Shown one piece after another: positions 9,106-20,440 of a stretch of DNA of 64,000 nt. Both the position numbers and the translations under genes were made by a program. Numbering within the stretch: the stretch's first letter is position 1; every line of letters starts with the position of its first letter. Where the stretch lies: assembly GCA_019828595.1 (NCBI GenBank), contig JAHQRK010000004.1:2418001-2482000 (forward strand), given 5' to 3'. The notes beneath the pieces are model-generated. The model made no database searches, was not told where the DNA came from, and worked only from the letters and a program-made list of their open reading frames with translations. The stretch comes from Aphanomyces cochlioides (lineage: Eukaryota > Oomycota > Saprolegniomycetes > Saprolegniales > Verrucalvaceae).

Positions 9106-11204
9106 ATGCAAGTGGATCAAAGAGCATCATGGCAATGCGCGCGGCGCAAGTTCAGAACTGGACTTGAAGCTCTCCGTCACCCCGTGGAAGTTGTTGATTT
9201 GGCCCAAGAGGATGATGCTGAGATGGAAATTGAGAACAGAGTGGGTGGCCATGATGGCGAACTGCACTCAGAGAAAAGACATCGCACGAGCAAGACATGT
9301 CGTCCCCGGAAATCCCAAAACAGCCAGAACGGCGAAACAGAAATCACTGCCGTGCCGATGTGGAATGGATATGAACCAACACTAATGTTGACTGTTCTCC
9401 GAGATTTGTTTGGTCTCGATGAGTTTCGCCCGGGACAAGAAGAGGTGATCATGGTCAGTTCATGCTTGATGTACAAATAAAAAAAATTATAGGCTGCTGG
9501 CCGAGGTGAAGACGTGTTTGTGCTCATGCCTACGGGGGCAGGAAAAAGTTTATGCTATCAACTTCCGGCTTGTTTGGATCAGGGACTAACAATCGTTGTG
9601 TCGCCTCTATTGTCACTCATTGAAGACCAAATCACTCAACTTCAAGGCAAGGGAATAGGGGCGAAAATGCTCACTGGTGTAATGTCTCGAGAAATGCAGA
9701 ACAACGTCTATGGTTGTATGCTGTCCAAAGAGTCAACGTTGAAGCTACTTTACATCACACCGGAGAAATTGGCCTCATGCAAACTACTCAAGAAGATTTT
9801 AAAAGACATGACCCGCCGAAATATGGTGTCGCGTTTTGTAATTGACGAGGCGCATTGTATCAGTCAGTGGGGCAATGATTTCAGGAAGGATTATATGGAT
9901 CTCGGGCAACTGCGCACTGACCATGTCCACGTGAAGCCCCTTTCGTTTGAATGAGTCCAATGAAAGATCTTTAGATCCCGATCATGGCACTGACCGCAAC
10001 TGCTAACGAAAAGACAGTAAACAGTATAATAGCGTCCTTACGATTGTTGACGCCCAGCATAAACAAAACCAGCTTCAACAGGTACGTATTGTACGATCAA
10101 AAGGCTTGCTATATCTGGGACTTTGATAGATCGAACATATCCTACGAGTTTCGACTGAAGACAACCACGTTTTTACAAGACTTGCGTGATTTTGTATTGG
10201 GTCGCAAGAATGACTCTGGAATAATATATTGGTATGCTTAGGCAACGCAAATGATTATTGACGTTCTCTAGTTTGTCGAAGAAAGACTGCGAAAAGCTCG
10301 TGGAGGAGCTGACTAGAGGGGACAAATCTCAGCACTGGGTATCATTCTACCATGCTGAATTGGACAGTGATGAGAAATCTTACCGGCACCGAGCTTGGAG
10401 CGAAGGCACGATTCAAGTTATGGTTGCCACAACAGCCTTTGGCATGGGTATAAATAAACCCGATGTGCGCTATGTTATCCATCACAGTTTGCCTCAATCA
10501 ATCACCCATTTCTATCAAGTGGGTCCAGTTTGGGATTTTCTTTTATCTTTCAACAGGAATCGGGCCGAGCTGGTCGAGATGGCTTACCAGCCGTCAGTTT
10601 GGTGTTTTATTCCTACAAGGATTACGTATGGAATAATCATTCTCGTCCATACTGAGTTTCCCGTAGTCTCGTCGCAAGAAAATGTTGACTGAAGGTGCAA
10701 CACGTCAAGTCCATGCCCAAGCTTTGCGTCAAATCATGGAGTTGTGCGAAGATTGGGTAGTGAGATCTCGTATCTTTGTATATGCACCCTTTGTCTTAGA
10801 CGAAATGTCGACGTCAATTATTGCTAGAGCATTTTGGAGAGCCGTGGCATTCAAACTTATGTCAGCGTTCTTGTGATGTGTGTCAAGGTCAAACTGTCGA
10901 TGAGGCAGATATCACCGGAGATTGCAAGGCTCTGTGGGAAATCGGTGGGCATTTCGTAAGTACTAGTACCATTAAAATTTCCTCTCTAGTCAAGTATTGC
11001 ACCCAAGTTGGTGTTCGTCCTACCGTAACTCAAGTTGCGCAATTGTACCTTGGCAAAAAGCCCCCCAAAAGGCAAATGGCATTGCGTCCATCTAAGATTC
11101 CATGCTTTGGAATGGGTAAACTCAGAAACTACTCTCGAGCTCATGTCGAGGGCTTGCTCTATTTCAACATTTATCACCAATTCATCAGCGAAATGGTATG
11201 TTAA
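9106..11204 (+). CDS. RecQ-family ATP-dependent DNA helicase
   Basis: Eight exons keep one frame: 9106-9453, 9493-9930, 9975-10081, 10130-10231, 10272-10518, 10557-10625, 10667-10756 and 10800-11204 (601 residues). Motifs appear in order: motif 0 '[14 protein letters not shown]', Walker A '[14 protein letters not shown]', DEAH box '[12 protein letters not shown]', motif III 'MALTATAN', motif IV 'GIIYC', motif V '[16 protein letters not shown]' and motif VI '[11 protein letters not shown]'. The RecQ zinc-binding cysteines follow ('KCRRQ', 'RSCDVCQ'), then a short winged-helix-like segment. There is no HRDC domain before the stop at 11204, so the protein is of the short RecQ1/RecQ5-like type. 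Coding-like sequence continues to about 11297 and an extra terminal exon is possible. RecQ helicases unwind recombination and replication intermediates. Confidence 0.9.
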
Positions 11205-11437
11205 AGGAGCTGTGGAATGACAACCGAGTTCGTAGTCAAAAACAAGCGGAATATACACTTCGTACTTTCTACGCCTCGGGTATCAGCACATGAAATATGT
11301 TGAAGGTGATCGCATTATCCTTCATACATCAAATCCGTTGGAAGTTGGTAAAACCCAACATTCCTTGACATCTTCACAGTGACATCGTGAATAGACGAAG
11401 ACGATTAAACAATTCGGACAATGAATTATAGATTAAC

Positions 11438-12898
11438 TCAAGGATTGAACATGATGTCCAATTCGTCCGCCAATTCATTGCCAATTGTCACCAGTTCATC
11501 GTCAACTGAGTGACGCGAGGAAAACGAAGTTTTCTTCTTGGTAAATTCTTCAAGCATATACAGGGAGTTTTCAGGTTGATTCATGGGCACCATGTGTCCG
11601 GCTTCGAAGACTTGCAAAAACGTAAGGCCTTGGACGCTGCGAACTTTGCCCGCTTTCTTGCCCTTGACAGTCCAGTCAATATCTTCCATTTGAGAAAACT
11701 GAGACTTGTATTTCCAATCCAAAGCCACAGTCCATGCCTTGCAACCCATCCAGTTGACAATAAAATCAGCGTCACCGGCGTACACAAGCACTTCGATGCC
11801 GTCTTCAAGCATGGGCTTGACCAGACCATCAAAGTTCTTCATCCAGTCGTAGCTGAATCCAGCGTGGACAGCCATGTTGCATGATTCCCACTTAGCACTC
11901 TTTGGGCTCACATGTAGCGCTTCCAACGTCGAAGGCAAGTTCAAAAATTTCTCGACTGCACTGAAGTCGTAGCACAAAGGCAAGTGCGCACACTTTTCAC
12001 GAATGTCGTAGACGTTCAAGCCTGACAATTGATAGGGCGAAACAAGCGCGGCATTGCAATAAACTTGAGCGACAAGACACGCAACGTTGGTCGATTGGCA
12101 CAAGTGGATCATCTTCTTGCAGGCAGGTAGAGCAGCTTTCTCCGTCGCATACACTTGTTCCGAGATGGCATGTACACCATACGTATTGTTGAACGCCATT
12201 TCAGGGTACCATTCGTATTGAATTTCTGGGACGGTGAGTCCGTTGCCAATGCCAATACCCTTGAGTTGAATCTTGGGATCTTGCTGTTCTTTATTTCCCT
12301 TGTAGATGCGGTGGGCTACAGCTGGGACGTAATGACCGGCGTAACTTTCACCAAAGACGTAGAAATCATTCTTGGCATATTCAGGATGAGCTTGAAAGAA
12401 TTCTTGGAGGAAATGGTACATGTCATTGCCGACCATTTCTTCATTCGTGTCGTACTCGCTCACATCTCCGTAGCTGAAGCCCACTCCGGCGGGTTGGTCA
12501 ATCCACATGATGTTGGCTTTCTCGTTCCACGAATATGGATTGGATTTGAGAGTCAAGTCGTCGTTGACACTGCATGGTCCATTTTCCACCAAGAGAGCCA
12601 ACATCGAGCTGCAGCCTGGTCCTCCCGTGAGCCATATCACAAAGGGAGCGTTCGCCGGATCGTTGCGCGACTCAAAGAACCAGTAAAAGTAGTTCTTGCT
12701 CTTCGAGCCGTCGATCTTGAAGTACCCACTCAACTGCTTGGTCGTATCACAAAAACCTTCCTTGACGGGTGCTTCCAAGAGCGATCCATTGAAGGCCATC
12801 TGCTGGCCTCCCATCTTGAGGTTCCACGACACATCTCCCATCACGAGTCCACACAACCAGGCGGCCATTCCCGCGACGGTCAAACTTCCTCCTCTCAT
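11438..12898 (-). CDS. Serine carboxypeptidase (peptidase family S10), secreted or vacuolar
   Basis: This is a single-exon frame of 486 residues when started at the ATG at 12898, which begins a signal peptide ('MRGGSLTVAGMAAWLCGLV'). The frame extends upstream to 12979 but that part is polar. S10 hallmarks are present: substrate-binding 'WLTGGPGCSSM', 'WIDQPAGVGFSYG', the catalytic serine in 'FGESYAGHYVPA', the aspartate in 'VYAGDADFIVNWMG' and the histidine in 'FEAGHMVPMNQP'. Numerous cysteines fit the family's disulfides. The enzyme removes C-terminal residues at acidic pH in vacuoles or outside the cell; oomycetes secrete many such proteases during saprotrophic or parasitic growth. It is convergent with RecQ. 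Confidence 0.93.
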   Translation of the reverse strand: MRGGSLTVAGMAAWLCGLVMGDVSWNLKMGGQQMAFNGSLLEAPVKEGFCDTTKQLSGYFKIDGSKSKNYFYWFFESRNDPANAPFVIWLTGGPGCSSMLALLVENGPCSVNDDLTLKSNPYSWNEKANIMWIDQPAGVGFSYGDVSEYDTNEEMVGNDMYHFLQEFFQAHPEYAKNDFYVFGESYAGHYVPAVAHRIYKGNKEQQDPKIQLKGIGIGNGLTVPEIQYEWYPEMAFNNTYGVHAISEQVYATEKAALPACKKMIHLCQSTNVACLVAQVYCNAALVSPYQLSGLNVYDIREKCAHLPLCYDFSAVEKFLNLPSTLEALHVSPKSAKWESCNMAVHAGFSYDWMKNFDGLVKPMLEDGIEVLVYAGDADFIVNWMGCKAWTVALDWKYKSQFSQMEDIDWTVKGKKAGKVRSVQGLTFLQVFEAGHMVPMNQPENSLYMLEEFTKKKTSFSSRHSVDDELVTIGNELADELDIMFNP

Positions 12899-13069
12899 CC
12901 TTCTTTGTCTTTCAGCGCAAATTGGCAAGTCAACAAGATATGCTTTCCCAAGACTCAAGAACGACTCTGATTGGTTCATGAAGAATTTTCAGACTTTTGA
13001 TTGGTTGAAATGAAATTTCCTCCAATTTCATTGGCTCCAAACAAGGCCGCCTCCCACTTTGAACGAAGG

Positions 13070-13130
13070 CAATCCGGATACGGATTTCGCAATCCGGCCC
13101 ATGATGGTGTTTCCGGATAACTGGGATTGG
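13070..13130. promoter_or_regulatory. Cluster of ATCCGGA-type motifs in a divergent promoter
   Basis: Within about 60 bp there are AATCCGGATACGGAT, AATCCGGCC and TTTCCGGATAAC. They lie between the divergent carboxypeptidase and MED20 genes. The same core recurs upstream of other genes here. Confidence 0.35.
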
Positions 13131-13187
13131 AGAAAGATGACGGGCATGACAAGGTGCGGCGATCCATGAAGGAGAGAAGGCTGATGG

Positions 13188-13982
13188 GTGTCTAGAGTGT
13201 TCATTTATACAGACAGTAATATCCCAGTGCGCTACCAAACGCTGATGAAGAAGATGGAAGAAATGGGAGCAAGAAAAGTCGGCCGCTCTGTCGTCCATTG
13301 CCGCATGCTGTCACGAAAGGTCCTCGTCGATGGATATGCGAACCAACGCATGTACTTGCTTCGAATGTCCCAAAGCGACGATTTGATATACGCTGTATTG
13401 GGCAACGAACGCACAGATGCCTCGTTGGGCATCAAACTCGAAAAGAGCCTTCCATCCAGTGAGAACGGCCTCGACGGACCATTGGACGAATGCTGCTTGC
13501 TGGAATGCGGTCTCGACGGATCTAATATCCTCCAACAAGTTGAAATATACGTCCCCAAATCCGATGGCAAGTTCGAGGTACGTCGGAACTATACCATCTG
13601 CTCGATCTGATGCGGTCGGTAGGGCATGCAATTCGTGTTTGGCGACTTCATCGTGAGCATTTGCACATTTGTCTGTCGCGCGAGTACACCCACGGGTCTT
13701 ATCCTTGAAGTACAATACGCTCCTTGCTCTGTCATTGGAGACAGCCATCAAGACAAACTTCTGGACGAGTTCATGGCCATTTTAGCTGAAACGCCTCCTG
13801 CTACTGCTAGTTCGTCTTCTGCCGCGGCCGCAGCTGCTGCTGCTGCGGAGGTAGCATCGCCCGTGAAGAAACCAATCGCGAACATTTTGGGTCTCTTCCA
13901 CAAGCTCAAGCTTGGCGAGGAGTACAGTCTGAAGCACACTGCGATTCAATATGTGGCAGCTTTTAACATTCTGCGAAAATAA
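13188..13982 (+). CDS. MED20: Mediator complex subunit 20
   Basis: Two exons (13188-13577 and 13623-13982) are joined by a 45-nt GT-AG intron. The N-terminal half matches the MED20 pattern of a helix 'LMKKMEEMGARKVG' followed by 'FALFEN'-like strands. The second exon carries 'MQFVFGDFIVSICTF' and 'GLILEVQYAPCSV', close in layout to the C-terminal half of the family, a TBP-related fold. A run of alanines interrupts it near residues 190-200. MED20 is a head-module subunit of Mediator and bridges activators and RNA polymerase II in the nucleus. The start is uncertain: the frame opens with GTG at 13188 just after an in-frame stop, while ATG 13184 in another frame would encode MGV, the usual MED20 start, before a stop. 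A small missed exon or an indel is likely. Confidence 0.75.
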
Positions 13983-13989
13983 TAGTTGT

Positions 13990-15917
13990 CTAGAGCACTG
14001 CACCAGTTTCTTCTCGAAGCTGCGCGACTGGAACTCGCTTGAGCTCTTCAAGACTCGCGCGGGATTCCACTGCATACTTCATGTCGCCTTCTAAACTCAT
14101 CGCCAAAAGCATATCGTGCTCTTTAGTGACTGCACTCGGTGTGCAGCGCATGCCATGTCGGAGTAATTCAATCGCAAATGGAAAATCGCGTCTCTGTGCA
14201 CATTTTGCTCCGATTACAAGATGGAGCATTCCTTCATTTGCAACATGGTCCGGGGTCAGCTCATGGCGAATGATATCCTCAGGCTTGTAGACTCGCTGGA
14301 GGATGAGATCGTACGTCGAAAGTGCTTCATCGACTCGTTTGGCCAGGCTGTAGCAGCGCCCAAGGATTAACCACAGCTCCTCATGAGTGTAGCCGTCATT
14401 GCCGTCGTTTGCATCTATAAAAGCAGTCACGATCGCCGCTGCTTCATCAAATGCCTTCAAAGAAGCTTAGTCAAGTCTAGACGGGGAAGGGATTCTTACG
14501 CCAAGATGAACATGAGCTTGAGCTAGCTTCAACCTCCATGGCATTTCGATTGTCATGTCCAATTGATTGACTTGACGGACCACTTGGCTATACAACCCCA
14601 AGGCGAACAGAACCGCTAGATATACATGCCAGAATCGTTCCTGTTCCTATAACTCGACAGTGAGACTCGCCATGTCATGGAGCATACCTCGACAGCACGA
14701 CTCTCGATGGCGACGGCAGCAGTTCGTGCAGTTTCCACAGCAGCGAGGGCATATTCAAGCATGGCGACATCTCGATGCAACGAGTCCTGCCATGCTAACA
14801 AAGCTCGTTGGGCATGATCGATCCACCATGAAAAATATTGATCTGCTGGCGGCGTCCATCCAAATGAGAGCGCTTTCATCGTGCAGACAAGATGAAGCCG
14901 AAGAAGTGCGCTGCGCTGCTTGGCCAAGACGTACGCTTGATCGTCCTGGGCATACGTCCAATAGGCTATGGCTAATTGATCGAGGATGGCTGGAGAAGGC
15001 TTCTGCAACCACTCAGCTTCAAGCACGAGGACCTGCATGAAATGCCGCTTCACGATCGCTTGACGCCATGTAAACTAATCGAAAATCAACGACTTCCATG
15101 TTAAGAGGGAAACTTACTCGTCGACGAGCAGCTCGGCCACGGTATGTAGCTTGGAGTACGCGCACAGCCTTGTCAAGCCGGAGTTGCTCTTGTGCTAGCC
15201 GCTTCCGCGCTTGCTGTCGAGCCAATATGCGTTGTGTCACGTGAACCTAGAGAATAAAAGGGTTGATGAAGTCGTTTGTCACGCACTACGTACGTTAGAG
15301 CCGTCGCGCGTGTCGAGGACGTAAGTAAAGAAGCGCTGGAGGATGACAGCAGCGCGCGATTGCCGTTGGAACGCGGCCTTCTCGTCGATTTCACGCTTTA
15401 GTCGAGCAAGGAGTGCCTCTGGTGTTATTCCATCGTTTCTTCTCGCCACAACGGAGGTTTTCCGATGCAATACGTGAGGTCGACTAGCACAGCGGCGTCG
15501 AAGCCATCGAGTGATCCGTCTAGCAGCTTCCTCTCGTCGCCTTGATAACAGCTCCAAGTCTCCACCTGACGTTTGGCGTCGGCGAGATAGAACAACGCGG
15601 ACTGGGGAGTCCCAATCGCCACGATTCAGTTCATACGTCGTCGTCCAAGCCACAGTAGCAGTAGTGGCGGTGGCTGTCGGTTCTCTTTGTCGCTGAAGAG
15701 CAGGTGCCTCTTGGTTTGTCGTTACATGAAGCTCCACGATAGATGCCGATGAAGACGACGCTCTTGACGACGACGACGCCTCCACTTGGAACGCACGGGT
15801 GTCTTTGCAAAGCGCTTCTTCGATCTGCGATTGACGCAGTCGTTCTCCTGCAATCTCTCGGCGAAGCTTTGCGATGCGATGGAATTGACATGACGATGTT
15901 GAGGATTTTGGAGCCAT
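13990..15917 (-). CDS. IQ-motif protein with TPR-like helical C-terminus
   Basis: A multi-exon minus-strand gene starts at ATG 15917 ('MAPKSSTSSCQFHRIAKLRR'). It has at least two calmodulin-type IQ segments: 'AAVILQRFFTYVLDTRDGS' near 15300-15360 and 'AVRVLQATYRGRAARRR' near 15120-15170. These are followed by long amphipathic helices (15053-14616) and a TPR-like end ('ELWLILGRCYSLAKRVDEAL', 14460-13990). Short introns are evident between the segments but not every boundary was fixed. This combination suggests a calmodulin-regulated scaffold, perhaps flagellar or cytoskeletal; no named orthologue is recognised. The stop lies 7 bp from the MED20 stop (convergent), and the start lies 32 bp from the divergent MYND gene. 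Confidence 0.55.
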
Positions 15918-15949
15918 ACGACAGTTTTGGATTGGACAAAAAGCACCGA

Positions 15950-16933
15950 ATGGCCTCGTCCGCCGCTTCTGTCGCCGATGGTTGCACGGCCATAGACGTC
16001 GCTCGCCAGCGTCTACTCGATGCCGACGTCTTAATGCGATACGATTATGCATGGCGACATGGTGAATTTGGCTCCAAAGTCGATCGTCTTACTGGCATTT
16101 GTCTTCGCTTCCTTTACATGGCGACAACTTGGCGAAAACCTTCGATGGACGTCGCCAGCGACGCCGACGACAAAGCTGCCATCAACTTGCGCATCACGTG
16201 CCGCTCGACGTCACCGAGCGATGAATTAACTGCTGCAGTTCAATCTGCTTGTCAACACTTGAATTGCATCTACACTGAGCCTGACGAGGATGCTGAAGCT
16301 GTGGACGTGACGTTTTGCTACATGGGTCCATCTGAACTTGGTCGCGTTGAGGAGGCATTGACGACGTTTCCCATGACGCAGCATGGCATCTACTTGTTCC
16401 TTCTCGGTGATGCCGCCTGGTTACAGCCGCCAATATCAAGCGAAGACGAACGTCGCCGAGGTTTAAGTGCATTTGGCCTAGGCCAGCAACTGAGGGAAGT
16501 CTTGGAGCCGCGCGAATTTCATGCCGCCGCACACTTCGTCTGCGACTTCAAACCAACGCCGCACACGACTACTCTTGGTACTCCTTCGTGCTCTTCCTTG
16601 TATTCTTAGTTTGCTTCGTGCGTAGGCCAAATGATGGACCAATTCAGCGTGCCGCAGTCGAATTTAATGATCCACACTGAGAAATGGGATATTTTTGTGC
16701 ATAAAGCCAGCGGCATGGATACCGCCGTGGATGCCGCGGAGGACGCCTTCTGGCAAGCCAAAGCCAAAGGCGTCGTCTGTGACAACTGCCATCAAACTCA
16801 TGTCAAACTTTTGCGCTGTGTCCGCTGCCGAAGTGTCTTCTACTGCTCGCGAGAGTGTCAAAAGGAAGCGTGGAAACTGCACAAAGGTGGCTGTCATCCA
16901 CCCACCCAGACTGATGATAGCTCGACTGCTTAA
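15950..16933 (+). CDS. MYND-type zinc-finger protein
   Basis: Exon 1 runs from ATG 15950 to 16577; a 48-nt intron (16578-16625) joins it to the last exon ending at 16933. The C-terminus holds a complete MYND finger: 'VCDNCHQ', 'LLRCVRCRSVFYCSREC' and 'QKEAWKLHKGGC', supplying seven Cys and one His for two zincs. The N-terminal 210 residues contain no recognised domain. MYND fingers bind proline-rich peptides, so a protein-adaptor role is inferred; no SET domain is present. The stop codon overlaps the stop of the convergent kinesin-like gene. Confidence 0.72.
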
Positions 16934-19487
16934 TATGACGATTGTCTCCATTGAGCTCGCTCCATGTTCCGCTCCCGATGGTCAGCTTTATCCAGCGCCC
17001 AACAGAGCTCCATGTTTTCACATCGTAGCGCTTGCATCGCCTTCTCCAGTACTTCGTTCTGAGCTTTCACAGTGCTTTCATGTTGGTTTGCAACGGCGAG
17101 CGCTTGGACGAGATGTGTTTCTCGCCGTCTCGCCACTTCCACTTCATGAATCATCGCTTGAATCATTTCATCTGCTTGTGGGCTGTTCGCTGTCGTTGTC
17201 ACAGCTGTAGGTGCAGCTACTTCTAATGCGGTGAGCTGTATCTGGAGTGCTGTTTTCTCTTGAGATAAGTCCTGCGCTTGTGTTTTCCAGCTTGCAAGGT
17301 CGCCTTCCAGCTGCACTATTTGGGTTTTCAACGCTTCAATCAATTCGCCTTGACTAGCCTCGGCTGTTACTTGCGCATCCAGTGCAAGTTGGACCTCTTG
17401 GAGTTTGGTGCGCCATCTTTGCTGTTCATTTTGCAATGCTGCTTGCGCTTTCTCCTCCATTTGTCGTATGTGGGCGTCGAGCTCCAGCTTGCTTTCTAAT
17501 TTGTACGCATTAAGCGCTTCTTGGCCTTGTCTCTCCATCTCAGTCTGTCGATTTCGCACAGCATTCAACTCATCTTGTAATTGTCGGTTTGCTGTCGAGA
17601 GCGCATCCATTTCAGCTTTCCAGCGCTCCATCACTCGTTGAGATTCGATTTGGTCAGTCTGTCGACAAGCCGCCTCGTTTTCAAGTATCTGGACACGAGC
17701 TTGGGTCTTTTTTCGAGTCTGTTGTTCGTCTTCTAGCAAAGCCTCGAGATGTCGGCATTTGCTCTGGTACGTTTCCAAGTCGGCACGTGTTTTCTTGGTG
17801 CTGTCTTCGAGCTCTTGGATGAATTGATCCTTCATCGCGACAACTTGCTTGGTCTCGTCAATGACTTTGGTCAGCCTCGATGAAAACTGAACTAATGGTG
17901 ATGTCGCGATGAGCGCAGATGGATTGGCTTCCTTGCGCTTGAGGCGATTCACATCGGCTTGTAGCGCATCGACGATAGCTTGGACATGCTGGAGCTTTTC
18001 CTCACTAGCCGCTAAACGTCTCTCAGCGTCTTGCTTCTCGGCTTGCAACTTATCATGAGCTGCCCTTTGGACTTTGATGCATTCATTCAAGCGCGCAATG
18101 CGAGATGCGCATCGTTCTGTGAGTGCCTTCTCAGCAGCAAGAGCTTGCAAAGCTTGGTCATATCGACTCACAGATGGAGTTGATGTAGCGGCAGCAGTTG
18201 GTTGCAGCTTCTTGAGGTTTTCGTCGTCGTCGTCTTCGCTGGAAGAGGTCGTCATGATGGGTGAAGTCGGCGGGGATATGGAGGACGGTGGCAACGATGC
18301 TTGTTGCTTGATGAATAATTGACGCATGCAGCTTTCAACAGCTCGAGATCCATCACTGCCGGGTGAATAATTTATCTAAGAAGACCGCACCGTCGTCAAA
18401 ACAAGATAGAGAACGAGGATAAACCTTGGGAAGATGTCTGCGGAGGAAATCTCGATGATCATGGCTTGAATTAGTCGATCCCAACATGGACAAGATCTGC
18501 GTAGACAAGATTAATTTACGCCTTCTGCAGCGCAGGAAGCTTGCCTTGGTAAGGACAGAGTCGCCCTCTACGTCTAGATTTGGGCTAGGAATTGCTGTCA
18601 TGTCCTTGACGCGACAAGCATACAACAGTGCATGAATTGCCTGGGAAAAAGTCTTTAGAAGATAAAGAATACTTGAGACTTACGTGCTGCTGGAACTCAG
18701 CTTGGGTTCGTAAACCAACCAAGAGGCATGGGATGAACGAAGAGCTCAAGCAGGAGCTGTAGGAAGTGGAGAGTGCTGCGCTTGTGGGAAGATAGTCCAT
18801 CGATGGAGGTGATGCAGAACTTGGTAATGCCATCATTGCCGCGCCGAAAATGTCCAAGCAGACCAAAGTACCAATTAGAACAGATCGGGAGGAAGAAGAG
18901 AGCACCGTCGGATCTGCTTGGCTTGTAGATTGTACACGACATGTAACTATGCAGTGCGCATTGTCTTGGCGATCGGATTCCATATGCGATTTGTAGTAGC
19001 GGAGAGCATCGTCGAGCGTCCGGACGGGATAAAACAACGTTGGGCTCAAGTCATTGTCGCTAACTTGCTTGTCCGATAGCCAAACGCATTGTAGCTCAAT
19101 GTAGCTCATGCGCGTTGCATCTTGCTCGAATGCTGCACGTTCATTTTCAAAGATCGACTGGAGACAGCGCTCGATGAGACCAACGGAGGTATTGTTATTG
19201 CTGCCGTTTCCGATATTGCTGCCATGCATGAGCTGGGATTTTCCAGAGCCACGGCATCCAGCTGATATCACAGATACATTGCGTCCTTGAGAGACATGGC
19301 TAAGCATTGGTTGGACAAGACGATCAAACAAGTTTGGCGCGTTTTCCACCACAGCGTCATAGTTGATGCTGGCGACACCTGGTGACATCACGCTTGGTTC
19401 CAGGCGCACGCATGTGTCGGAGGCTTTCCTGAGTCCAATAGGAGTTCCATCGGCTGCATCTTGACGGAGAAAGACGCCTACAACCAT
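16930..19487 (-). CDS. Kinesin-like protein with degenerate motor and long coiled coil
   Basis: Several minus-strand exons line up. The first (19487 down to about 18640) resembles a kinesin motor: P-loop 'GCRGSGKSQLMHG' where GQTGSGKT is usual, a switch-I-like 'SSSSRSVLIG', and 'LVCLDIFG' where switch II normally reads DLAG. The second segment (18625-18430) looks like the end of the motor ('LSTQILSMLGSTNSS'). After an intron with acceptor near 18373, a 465-residue frame (to 16930) forms an almost continuous coiled coil. Conserved nucleotide residues are altered in all three sites, so motor activity is doubtful. The start at 19487 is provisional because an upstream frame (19545) could supply an earlier exon. 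The partner of the coiled coil is unknown. Confidence 0.6.
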
Positions 19488-19788
19488 CCAGAGAGAGAGT
19501 GCTCAGGTCAATGCTTCGGCAATTTTTCGAACGTCTCCGCGGCAAATTCTTACTTGAGTTAAATAAGAAATTTAAAGATAAATGGAAATTCGAATATTAA
19601 TCAAATTTATTGTATATAAAATCTTTTTCCAACAATTTTTGGAAGCAGTTTATTCATTTATTAATTTTATCCGGATTTCGAGGATCTCGTGGCATTGGCA
19701 CAGGCGGCTCAATGCAGGAAGATGGCGGCAATTGAAAGCGCGGCAATAAGAGCAAGCAATAATTACACAGTTAAGAGGAGTAGGATAG

Positions 19789-20334
19789 CTAGAAGGGGGA
19801 AGACGAGCCGCTATGATGCAAGCTCTTGGTGTGTAAATTCTCCAAGTCGTCCCAAAGGTCGATGGAACTTTGGGTGATGCCAGGTGGTGATGGCTCAGCA
19901 ATAATCTGAAGTTCGACCGACATGCGGCGTCCTTGTTTAGCAGGTGTGTGGAACTCAGATTCGCGGCTGAATTCGCGCGTCTGTGGCGCTTCTGGAGTAG
20001 TTGCTGTCGTTTGGTTTCGGCGACGGCGGACATAAATAAGAGCAAGCACTGCCGCAACTGCAGCAACACTGGCGATGGAGATGGCAACGACAGTTGTGGT
20101 TGATGAAGTATCGCTATCGCTAGACGAGGACACACTGCTTGAGGCTGTCAATGCACTGTTGACCACTACAACTGGAGCTGGAGATGTGGCATCTGTCGAT
20201 GGCGTGGCTTGAACGGCCGCAAGAAGACACGAGACTATAAACCGAAACAAGGTGAGGACGACCACCGGGCTTGGAAGAGAGTTACCTAGCAGCAAACTGC
20301 TTGAGATTCGAGCGAGGAATGTCCGTGGCGGCAT
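19789..20334 (-). CDS. Small type I membrane protein, Ser/Thr-rich
   Basis: Exon 1 (20334-20286) and exon 2 (20234-19789) are separated by a 51-nt GT-AG intron (20285-20235). Splicing creates a clean signal peptide ('MPPRTFLARISSSLLLVSC'). A short Ser/Thr/Val-rich extracellular part rich in possible O-glycosylation sites follows, then one transmembrane helix ('AISIASVAAVAAVLALIYV'), a stop-transfer RRRR, and an 80-residue cytosolic tail. No family is recognised. The layout suits a cell-surface or cell-wall sensor. The protein is about 165 residues. Confidence 0.6.
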   Translation of the reverse strand: MPPRTFLARISSSLLLGNSLPSPVVVLTLFRFIVSCLLAAVQATPSTDATSPAPVVVVNSALTASSSVSSSSDSDTSSTTTVVAISIASVAAVAAVLALIYVRRRRNQTTATTPEAPQTREFSRESEFHTPAKQGRRMSVELQIIAEPSPPGITQSSIDLWDDLENLHTKSLHHSGSSSPF

Positions 20335-20440
20335 GCCGGTAGTGAGAGTCAGACTGCGGATCAGCTTGAGAAAGAATGGGGAAAGCTCCAACCTTGATTG
20401 GCCTCAACGTTCTTCATTGGACGTTTAATTAAAATGTTCA

